Positions 33,600-41,001 of a stretch of 64,000 nt of DNA are shown piece after piece. The stretch lies in assembly GCF_034627025.1 (NCBI RefSeq), contig NZ_CP141049.1, positions 310,001 to 374,000 of the forward strand, written 5' to 3'. The position numbers and the translations under genes were made by a program. The number at the start of each line of letters is the position of its first letter. The stretch's first letter is position 1. The notes beneath the pieces are model-generated. The model did no database searches. It was given only the letters and a program-made list of their open reading frames with translations, and was not told the origin of the DNA. The stretch is from Microvirga lotononidis. Lineage in GTDB: Bacteria; Pseudomonadota; Alphaproteobacteria; Rhizobiales; Beijerinckiaceae.

Positions 33600-35147
33600 A
33601 TGAAAAAGACCATTGCGGCCGCACTCGGGGCGGCACTCGCGACGGCGGCTCCCGCTGCGGCCCAGACCGTAACGGTGGCGCTCAATGCCGACATCCGCAG
33701 CACCAATCCAGGCGTGAACCGGGACGACAATACTGATGCAGTGGTGCTGCACATGGTGGAAGGACTCGTCGGCTATAAGCAGGACGGAACTGTCGCGCCG
33801 CTCCTGGCCGAATCCGTCTCCCAGTCGCCGGACGGGAAGACCTACACGTTCCGCCTCCGCAAGGGCGTGAAGTTCCACAACGGGGCCGATCTGACTGCCG
33901 AGGACGTCCTATGGAGCTGGAACCGCTACATGGACACCAAGACGGACTGGCGCTGCCGCTCGGACTTCGACGGCCGCTCCGGCCTGAAGGTCGAGAAGGT
34001 CGAGGCGCCCGACGCCTCGACAGTCACCATGACCCTCGACCGCCCCAGCGCGCTCTTCCTCGATTCCATGGCGCGGACCGATTGTGGCATGACGGCGATC
34101 CTGCACAAGAGTTCGGTCAAGGAGGACGGGAGCTGGGACAAGCCCGTCGGCACAGGCCCGTTCAAGTTCGGCGAATGGCGCCGAGGCGAGTTCGTGATCC
34201 TGTCGCGCTTCGACGGATACGAGTCCCCGCCCGGCGACAAGCCGGACGGTCTGGTCGGAGCCAAGCGGACTGCCTTATCTGAGGTGAAGTTCCTCGTGGT
34301 GCCTGATGCCTCCACCGTGAAGGCGGCCCTCGTCTCGGGAGCTGTCGACGTGGCGCAGGTGCTCGACACCGACGTGCCGGAGCTGCAGAAGGCATCGAAT
34401 GTCGAGGTCGGCCTCTTCCCGTCGGCGACGAAACACACTTTCCTGTTCCAGACGCGCGATCCGCTTCTCGGCAACGTGAGGCTGAGGCAGGCCATCGCGG
34501 CTTCCATCGATATGCCGCAGCTCGTGGCAGCGGTCTCGAACGGCCACGGCAGGCCCAACAACTCGGCCGTGGCCGTCACATCAGCCTATTACGACGACGT
34601 TCAGCGTAAGGGCTATGCTTATGACCCTGCCAAGGCGCAGCAGCTCTTGAAGGAGGCAGGATACAAGGGCCAGCCGATCAAGATCATCGCCAACAAGCGC
34701 GTCCACGTGCCGAGCTTCAGTGCGGCCGTGATCGCGCAGGCGATGATGCAGGCAGTCGGCATCAACGCGGAAATCGAAGTGCTCGAATGGGCGACCCAGC
34801 TCGATCGGTACAACAAAGGCAATTACCAGATGATGTCCTTCTCGTACTCGGCGCGCCTCGACCCTGCCCTGAGCTACGAGCAGTTCTCCGGCCCCAAGGA
34901 CAAGCAGCCACGCAAGGTTTGGGACGATGCGGCGACCGAGGCGCTGATCGAGAAAGCATCGGCAATCTCGGATCTGGCTGAGCGCCAGAAAGTCTTCGAC
35001 GAGCTTCACCGGCGCCAGATGGACGCGACGCCACTCATCATCTTCGCCAACGGTCAGGAGGCATGGGCCCATACGAAGCGCGTCCAGGGCGCAGATCCGT
35101 GGGAAGGCAAGCCTCGCGCGTGGGGCGCCCGCGTCGTGGCGAACTGA
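33600..35147 (+). CDS. Dpp/Opp-type ABC substrate-binding protein (second paralog)
   Basis: This is a second family-5 binding protein of 515 residues with a signal peptide ending in AAAQ (about 1-21). It contains the same blocks as the protein at 30245 (NADIRSTNPGVNRDDNTDAV, VEGLVGYK, GTGPFKFGEWRRGEFV) and ends PRAWGARVVAN. The ATG at 33600 has GGAGG upstream. The permease genes follow directly. The two copies probably give one transporter two ligand specificities. Confidence 0.93.
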   Translation: MKKTIAAALGAALATAAPAAAQTVTVALNADIRSTNPGVNRDDNTDAVVLHMVEGLVGYKQDGTVAPLLAESVSQSPDGKTYTFRLRKGVKFHNGADLTAEDVLWSWNRYMDTKTDWRCRSDFDGRSGLKVEKVEAPDASTVTMTLDRPSALFLDSMARTDCGMTAILHKSSVKEDGSWDKPVGTGPFKFGEWRRGEFVILSRFDGYESPPGDKPDGLVGAKRTALSEVKFLVVPDASTVKAALVSGAVDVAQVLDTDVPELQKASNVEVGLFPSATKHTFLFQTRDPLLGNVRLRQAIAASIDMPQLVAAVSNGHGRPNNSAVAVTSAYYDDVQRKGYAYDPAKAQQLLKEAGYKGQPIKIIANKRVHVPSFSAAVIAQAMMQAVGINAEIEVLEWATQLDRYNKGNYQMMSFSYSARLDPALSYEQFSGPKDKQPRKVWDDAATEALIEKASAISDLAERQKVFDELHRRQMDATPLIIFANGQEAWAHTKRVQGADPWEGKPRAWGARVVAN

Positions 35148-35168
35148 TCGAGAAAGGGAGGGAAGACC

Positions 35169-36113
35169 ATGGTGCGTTTCGCACTCAGACGGATCCTCAT
35201 GGCCGTCCCGACCCTGCTCATCATGGCAGTCTCGGTGTTCGTCCTGATCCGTCTCATTCCGGGGGACCCGGCCTCTCTCATGCTCGGTGACCTCGCGGAT
35301 CCCGCGAGCCTCGCCGATCTGAGGCAGCGTCTGGGGCTTGACCAGAGCCTTCCGATTCAGTTCGGGATCTGGTTCGGCAATGTCCTGCAGGGCGATCTCG
35401 GAAACTCCATCACGTCGAGCCAGCCGGTCCTGCCGCTCGTGCTCGACCGGTTTTGGGTCAGCGCCAGGATCGTGTTCGTTGCGGTCCTGTTCGCCACGGC
35501 GGTCGCGGTTCCGGCGGGCGTGATTGCGGCGTGGCGGCAGAACAGCACCCTGGACCTGGCGCTGGTAGGTACGGCGACCGTCCTGCTGTCCATTCCTACC
35601 TTCTGGCTAGGCCTGCTGCTCCTGCTCTTGCTTGGCCTAAAGCTCGAATGGCTGCCCGTCGTCGGCTACGTCTCTTTCACGGAGAACCCAACGGCGGCGC
35701 TTCTCTACATCATTATGCCAGTCATGACCCTGTTCCTGCACGAGATGGGCGTCCTGATCCGCATGGCACGGGCGAGCACGCTGGAGGTGCTGCGGCTCGA
35801 CTACATCACCCACGCCCGCGCGAAGGGGCTCTCCGAGAGCGCCGTGCTGTGGCGGCACGCCTTTAAGAACGCCTTCGGCCCAACCTGGACCCTGATCGGC
35901 CTCGTCCTCGGAAACCTGCTCGGCGGCATTGCAGTGGTCGAGACGGTGTTCACGATCCCGGGGCTCGGGCGGCTCCTCGTCGACTCCATTTTCGCCCGCG
36001 ACTACCCGGTCATCCAGGGATGCCTGCTCTTTGTGGCCTTCGTCTATGTGGTCGTGAACCTTATCGTCGATCTCCTGTATCCCGTCTTCGACCCGAGGGT
36101 GACTGCGGAATGA
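35169..36113 (+). CDS. Dpp/Opp-type ABC permease (DppB)
   Basis: This membrane subunit of the peptide-type importer has 314 residues. The N-terminal segment LRRILMAVPTLLIMAVSVFV is followed by the long periplasmic loop with LIPGDPASLM, and the coupling region is YITHARAKGLSESAVLWRHA. It begins 21 bases after the binding protein, and its stop overlaps the next start as ATGA. Confidence 0.94.
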   Translation: MVRFALRRILMAVPTLLIMAVSVFVLIRLIPGDPASLMLGDLADPASLADLRQRLGLDQSLPIQFGIWFGNVLQGDLGNSITSSQPVLPLVLDRFWVSARIVFVAVLFATAVAVPAGVIAAWRQNSTLDLALVGTATVLLSIPTFWLGLLLLLLLGLKLEWLPVVGYVSFTENPTAALLYIIMPVMTLFLHEMGVLIRMARASTLEVLRLDYITHARAKGLSESAVLWRHAFKNAFGPTWTLIGLVLGNLLGGIAVVETVFTIPGLGRLLVDSIFARDYPVIQGCLLFVAFVYVVVNLIVDLLYPVFDPRVTAE

Positions 36114-36925
36114 AATTACCAGCTCCCAACGCCGCCCTCGGCGGCGCCGTCGTCGGCATCGTGATCCTCAGCGCACTCTCCGGCGCCCTCTGGACACCAT
36201 TCGATCCGCTCAAGATCAACTTCGCGGCACGGCTGCAGCCGCCAGGGCCCGTCTACTGGCTCGGCACAGACGAATTCGGCCGCGATGTCCTGAGCCGCCT
36301 CATGGCGGCCGCGGCCACGAGCGTCTGGATCAGCCTTCTCACGGTCACAGCGGCCGTAACGGCCGGAACGGCTCTCGGTGTCTTCGCGGGCTACGTGCGC
36401 GGCTGGACGGACCGTATTCTCATGGCATTCAACGACGCGCTCCTAGCTTTCCCGGGTATCCTTCTGGCGCTCGGCCTGCTCGCCGTCATCGGCGCGAACA
36501 AGTACGGCATCATCCTAGCGCTTGGGCTGGCCTATACGCCGTCCGTGGCGCGCGTGGTGCGCGGCACCGTGCTGTCCCTGCGCGAGAAGGAGTTCGTGGA
36601 GGCCTCACGCGTGATGGGCAATTCGGAGATCTTCACCATGGCGCGGCACATCCTGCCCAATTGCGTCGCGCCACTGACAGTGCTTGCAACCTCCATGTTC
36701 GGCTGGGTGCTCTTGTCCGAGAGTGCCTTGAGCTTTCTCGGACTCGGCGTGCCCCCCCCCGCGCCCACATGGGGTAACATGCTCGCCAGCAGCCGCTCCT
36801 TCATCGCGCAGGCCGTCTGGCTCGGTATCTTCCCTGGTCTGTGCATCTCGCTGACGCTTCTCGGCATCAACCTTCTGGGAGATGCCCTGCGCGACAAGCT
36901 CGATCCACGCATGCGAGGAGTGTGA
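36110..36925 (+). CDS. Dpp/Opp-type ABC permease (DppC)
   Basis: This is the second membrane subunit, 271 residues from the ATG at 36110 (ATGA overlap with the upstream stop). It has the DppC features GTDEFGRDVLSRLMAAAATS, the coupling helix in FVEASRVMGNSEIFTMARHI, and the C-terminal SLTLLGINLLGDALRDKLDP. The N-terminal extension common in this family is short here. Confidence 0.94.
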   Translation: MKLPAPNAALGGAVVGIVILSALSGALWTPFDPLKINFAARLQPPGPVYWLGTDEFGRDVLSRLMAAAATSVWISLLTVTAAVTAGTALGVFAGYVRGWTDRILMAFNDALLAFPGILLALGLLAVIGANKYGIILALGLAYTPSVARVVRGTVLSLREKEFVEASRVMGNSEIFTMARHILPNCVAPLTVLATSMFGWVLLSESALSFLGLGVPPPAPTWGNMLASSRSFIAQAVWLGIFPGLCISLTLLGINLLGDALRDKLDPRMRGV

Positions 36926-36926
36926 T

Positions 36927-38627
36927 ATGGTCAAGACCGAACTTCTCAGCGTCGAGGGCCTGAGGCTCACGGTGGCGCATAGCCAGATGAACGTTGTCAA
37001 GGGCATCAGCTTTACGGTGGCACCTGGAGAGATTGTCGGCATCGTCGGTGAATCCGGTAGCGGCAAGACCCTCGCGGCCCGCGCCGTCATGGGCCTGGAG
37101 CCGCCCGCCATACGCCGCACCGGCGGCACCATCCGGTTCGAGGGCAAGGACATCGCACAGCTTTCGCCCGGCGAATTGCGGAAGCTGCGTGGCGCGCGCG
37201 TCGGTATGGTGTTCCAGGAGCCGATGACCTCCCTCAACCCGTCCATGCTCATTGGTCGGCAACTCGACGAAGGTTTGGCGCTTCACCGGAAGCTGAGCCC
37301 CGAGGAGAGGCGGACGCTCATCCTCGACATGCTCCGCCGTGTCGGCCTCAAGGATCCGGAGGGTGCGCTCCAATCCTATCCTCACCAGTTCTCTGGAGGA
37401 ATGCGCCAGCGCATCATGCTGGCCTCCGTCATGCTCCTCCAGCCGGCGCTTCTCATCGCTGACGAGCCAACGACGGCACTCGACGCGCTCGTTCAGCGGG
37501 ACGTGCTCGAATTGATGGTCGAGCTCACGCGGGCGCGGGGCACGGCCGTCCTCATGATCAGCCACGATCTCGCAATGGTAGCCCGCTATACCGACCGCAT
37601 CATCGTGATGCAAAAGGGCGAGATCATAGAGGAGGGCGTCACGCAGGACCTGCTGCGCGAGCCCAAGGATCCCTATACCCGGAAGCTCCTGACGGCGATG
37701 CCGCATCGCCTCCCGGCGCGGAGCATTACGGAAGCGGCGGGGCCCATCGTCGAGGTCCGCAACCTCGTGGTCGATTATGGCGGCCGACAGGGCTTCCTGC
37801 GCAAGGAACCGGGCAAGCGGGTGCTGCACGGAATTAACCTGTCCATTCGGCCGCGGGAGGTCGTGGCGCTGGTCGGTGGGTCGGGCTCTGGCAAGACGAC
37901 ACTAGGTCGCGCGATCGCAGGCCTCCTGAACCCGACCGGCGGAGAGATCCGCTTTGCGGGACGTTCCATCGTGCCTGGAAGCGAAGGCTGGAACGATTAT
38001 CGCCTCGACTGCCAGATGGTGTTCCAGGATCCTTATTCCTCCCTGGATCCCAGAATGACCATCGGGGCGCTCATCCGCGAGGCCCTGCGCCTCGTGCCGA
38101 CCATGCGCAGCCGCGAGAAGACGGAGCGGGTTCGCGAGATTCTGAACGAGGTCGGCCTGAGCGACGCTTATGTGGAGCGCTATCCGCACGAACTCTCGGG
38201 TGGCCAGCGTCAGCGCGTCGCCATCGCCCGCGCGGTCGTGCGCCGGCCAGCCTTCGTCATCGCGGACGAGCCCGTCTCAGCCCTCGACGTCACAGTGCGT
38301 GCACAGGTGCTCGACCTATTCGCAGACCTGCAGGAACGGCACGGCTTCTCGTGCCTCTTCATCAGTCACGATCTCGGCGTGGTCGAGCAGGTCGCCGACC
38401 GGGTTGTCGTCATGCAGGACGGCCGGATCGCCGAGGAGGGGACGCGCGACGCCGTGTTCGACGCCCCGCAGCATCCCTATACCAAGCGTCTTCTGTCGGC
38501 GATTCCGATCCTGGTGCGCACGGAACAGGATGGCGTCCGCCTCCGCTGGCGCGACGAGGAGGCCTCACCCGAACATGGGGCAGAGACGCCGAGGCCCGAG
38601 GCCTACGCTGCCCTCGGGAGGGGATGA
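36927..38627 (+). CDS. Fused Dpp/Opp-type ABC ATPase (DppD-DppF in one chain)
   Basis: One 566-residue protein holds both ATPases of the importer. The first half has Walker A GESGSGKT, signature FSGGMRQR and Walker B LLIADEPT. The second half has GGSGSGKT, LSGGQRQR and FVIADEPV. Each is followed by the His switch ISHDL and the oligopeptide-transporter tail (DPYTRKLL, HPYTKRLL). The ATG at 36927 has GAGGAG upstream. Fusion of the pair is common in this group (GsiA-like). It is the last gene of the transport operon. Confidence 0.94.
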   Translation: MVKTELLSVEGLRLTVAHSQMNVVKGISFTVAPGEIVGIVGESGSGKTLAARAVMGLEPPAIRRTGGTIRFEGKDIAQLSPGELRKLRGARVGMVFQEPMTSLNPSMLIGRQLDEGLALHRKLSPEERRTLILDMLRRVGLKDPEGALQSYPHQFSGGMRQRIMLASVMLLQPALLIADEPTTALDALVQRDVLELMVELTRARGTAVLMISHDLAMVARYTDRIIVMQKGEIIEEGVTQDLLREPKDPYTRKLLTAMPHRLPARSITEAAGPIVEVRNLVVDYGGRQGFLRKEPGKRVLHGINLSIRPREVVALVGGSGSGKTTLGRAIAGLLNPTGGEIRFAGRSIVPGSEGWNDYRLDCQMVFQDPYSSLDPRMTIGALIREALRLVPTMRSREKTERVREILNEVGLSDAYVERYPHELSGGQRQRVAIARAVVRRPAFVIADEPVSALDVTVRAQVLDLFADLQERHGFSCLFISHDLGVVEQVADRVVVMQDGRIAEEGTRDAVFDAPQHPYTKRLLSAIPILVRTEQDGVRLRWRDEEASPEHGAETPRPEAYAALGRG

Positions 38628-38902
38628 GGAATTGTGGGCAGTTCAGCGGCTGCCTGTCCGTGGCCCCGGGCGTTGTCGTTCATCATGCCGGGATACCAGT
38701 GCTCGAATACGGCATTGTCAGGTCTGGATGGCGCCCATTCGGCAATCGGATTAAGCTGATGCAGCCAAACCGCTTCACCCATCCGGGAGGTGATTAGCGA
38801 CCCATATAACCAAGTATGGCCGTATGTCCTCCATTTTGGTGAGACGAACTTCCGTCTGTTTTGTCGCGTACCTGATGAACCGAATGCGGGCGAGAACAAC
38901 TC
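38628..38902. other. Intergenic stretch with no supported gene
   Basis: This follows the ABC ATPase. No domain-bearing frame and no T-tailed hairpin were seen. Confidence 0.4.
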
Positions 38903-39251
38903 ATGCCTCTTCATGGAGTGGCGGCCGTCACAATGATCGCGTTGGTCGGGCTGATGGTGCAGGCTGATGCGCAGGCGCCGTGCCAAGACTACCTGCGGCT
39001 GCGCAACGCCGACTCAGGAGCTTGGGGCCACAAGAGCGTCACGCTCGAACCGCTGCGAAGCCTTGCATCGTGCCTCCTTGGCCGCGGAGACACCTCTCAT
39101 GTACGCAGGTGCATATCATGAGCCCTGCGCCATTTCCGGCGAACTGTTGAAGCAGGTGGAAGGATACCGCCGCGAGGTATTACAAGCTCGCGACAGCGCC
39201 TGTGCTGGAGGCCCTACTCGACCGTATCCGGTAGAGATCCTCTACCGTTGA
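38903..39251 (+). pseudogene. Small exported Cys-containing protein, frameshifted
   Basis: The ATG at 38903 starts a signal peptide (about 1-24, ending ADAQ) followed by APCQDYLRLRNADSGAW. The frame then loses sense. In the next frame the rest of a familiar rhizobial small exported protein appears: NRCEALHRASLAAETPLMYA, EPCAISGELLKQVEGYRREV, and RDSACAGGPTRPYPVEILYR before the stop at 39249-39251. The shift falls at about 39010-39045. The family (a Cys-rich protein with a YHREAV-x-x-R-D-x-x-C-A-G tail) has no known function. One indel would restore it. Confidence 0.6.
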
Positions 39252-39399
39252 GAACCTAGGAAATTGCTTTCTTCAGGCGCGAAGAACGGGTCGGCCTATT
39301 CCTTTGTTGAGACGACATCCCCGTTCGCGAAGCCGACAACGGCCTCCCTGCCACCGACCATCTCGATAGCGATGGTCCTGGAAGACCGCAAAGGAGAGC

Positions 39400-39840
39400 G
39401 AATTGCGCTTGGGCCGACAGCGCTTGGAGACCGGGCTCTGGAGCACGGATGTCGGCCAGACCGAGACCGATCATGCCGGCTGCCATCCTGCGGCACGCGG
39501 CTTAACCAACTGCCTGCCGTCGCTGGCGGCGGGCAGGGAAGGGGAGATCGAGAAGCAGGAAGGTTTCTGGCAGGTGCTGGGGAGGCGCTGGTCCTTGCCC
39601 GCAAGGATCGCGAGCAGGTGATCCTCGCATGGGAACTGATGAGCCGGGTCAAGGCCAAGATCCGCTGCAACTCGAAGCAGCCGGGGCTGTCGAGCTCTTT
39701 TTGTCCTATCCGCCAGTGACGGTGCCCCGTGCGGCCAAGCTGCTGAAGGTTATGCCTGATGCCGTCAATTTGTTACTGGCCCTGCCCGGGGCCTGCCGCG
39801 CGAGCTCACCAGATCCACCCACTACAGAGCTTGGGAATTC
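39400..39840 (+). pseudogene. Remnant of a rhizobial RHE_PE00001/DUF1612-type helix-turn-helix protein
   Basis: Fragments in three frames follow one another. GLTNCLPSLAAGREGEIEKQ is in one, then ALVLARKDREQVILAWELMS with CNSKQPG in the second, then AVELFLSYPPVTVPRAAKLL with VMPDAVNLLLALP in the third. The order and the final helix-turn-helix match the C-terminal part of a protein family common on rhizobial repABC replicons. The rest of the gene is missing or unrecognisable. The call is from memory of the family pattern, hence the moderate confidence. Confidence 0.45.
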
Positions 39841-39913
39841 GTGTAAGATATCATTCCTTTCCCGAATCCTCAGCTCGTGAGAGCCGCCTAAGGATCGCGT
39901 CCCTCAATCGCAG

Positions 39914-40837
39914 ATGCCATCACCAGTGCGAAAGCTGCTCCATCCCGCGATTCACAAGCACACTGCCCATCCCACATGGATGCTGGCGAAAAGGCTGCTC
40001 GGAAGGCCAGACTTTCCGGATGCGCTGCTGGAGTATTGTGTGGCGATGACACAGCCGCCGGGAGCCTCCTGGCCAACCAGTAAGGTCTTCGCGCAGAAGC
40101 TGCGCTACCTCACCTGCTACTTCCTGATCGGCAGCTATGCTCGCTGGCAGAGGGGGGATGGGGAGCCGCCCACTCTCGCCGCCCTGCAGCGCGCCGCTGT
40201 GGCCAGCCCCCGGCAGGTTGCTGGCTTCATCAAAGACCTGAGGCATGGCGGCTATCTTATTGCCGAACAGCAGGAGAGCGACCGCCGCCGCTATCTTCTG
40301 CGTCCGACAGCGGCACTGATCCACGAGGTTGCGCGCTCGCCACTGGCTTTTCTCGCCGCGTCTGAGCGGCTGGAACGGTCGTCGAGGCCTCTCGTCGAAA
40401 TAATCTCATCTTCGCCGGAACAGATGTGCGACTGGCTCGGCCGATCTGTGGATTCCTACCAGGAGGATGACAGTCTCTTTGCACCGTTCCGGGCGATCGT
40501 GCAGATCACGGAGCGCGAGTGCGGCTATCCGCTGATGGCCGCTGTCGTGGGGGCGCATCACGCGACGCAACTCGGTACGGAAGTTGGCCTGCCGTCGCTG
40601 ACCTACCGCGGGCTGGCCGAACGCTTCCAGGTGTCCCGCCAGCACATCGGCAACATGCTAACCGAGGCCGAGAGGCAAGGCTGGTTCAGCATCGCTCCGG
40701 GTGGTTATCTGAGGGAAATCCCCGCGGACTTCATCGCCGAGTTCGAAACCTGGGCGGCGGGCCAGATGGCGCATTATCGGCTGCTCGCGGATCTGGTGAG
40801 CAGCCGTGCCGGCACAGCACCGGAGACGACGGCCTGA
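39914..40837 (+). CDS. Putative DNA-binding protein with two winged-helix regions
   Basis: The 307-residue product has no signal peptide or membrane segment. It has two regions that look like winged helices: about residues 95-140 (LAALQRAAVASPRQVAGFIK, then RHGGYLIAEQQESDRRRYLL) and about 215-270 (LTYRGLAERFQVSRQHIGNM, then EAERQGWFSIAPGGYL). I cannot name a family; MarR- or RepA-like folds are possible. Its stop is four bases before a perfect 15-bp inverted repeat, and the autotransporter gene follows, so it may regulate that gene. Confidence 0.6.
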   Translation: MPSPVRKLLHPAIHKHTAHPTWMLAKRLLGRPDFPDALLEYCVAMTQPPGASWPTSKVFAQKLRYLTCYFLIGSYARWQRGDGEPPTLAALQRAAVASPRQVAGFIKDLRHGGYLIAEQQESDRRRYLLRPTAALIHEVARSPLAFLAASERLERSSRPLVEIISSSPEQMCDWLGRSVDSYQEDDSLFAPFRAIVQITERECGYPLMAAVVGAHHATQLGTEVGLPSLTYRGLAERFQVSRQHIGNMLTEAERQGWFSIAPGGYLREIPADFIAEFETWAAGQMAHYRLLADLVSSRAGTAPETTA

Positions 40838-40840
40838 TGA

Positions 40841-40872
40841 CGAATTCCTGATCCTCCAGGATCAGGAATTCG
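40841..40872. repeat. Perfect 15-bp inverted repeat with 2-base spacer
   Basis: CGAATTCCTGATCCT and its exact complement flank CC. It lies between the two-winged-helix gene and the autotransporter gene, about 130 bases before the latter. There is no T-run, so it is either an operator, a cruciform-forming site or a bidirectional stem-loop. Confidence 0.75.
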
Positions 40873-41001
40873 ATGCAAGGTTTGGACTGTCAGACACCTT
40901 GGTTTTGACCGATAAACCGGCATGGCGGTTAGGCTCCCTCGTCGGACCGTCTGTTCCCCGCCGCCGGCGCACCGCAGTCAATCGCGATACTGAGATCCGA
41001 G

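Noticed and set aside
36867..37829. 320-aa minus-strand open frame
   Set aside because: It is antisense to the fused ABC ATPase, whose Walker and signature motifs leave no doubt about the coding strand.
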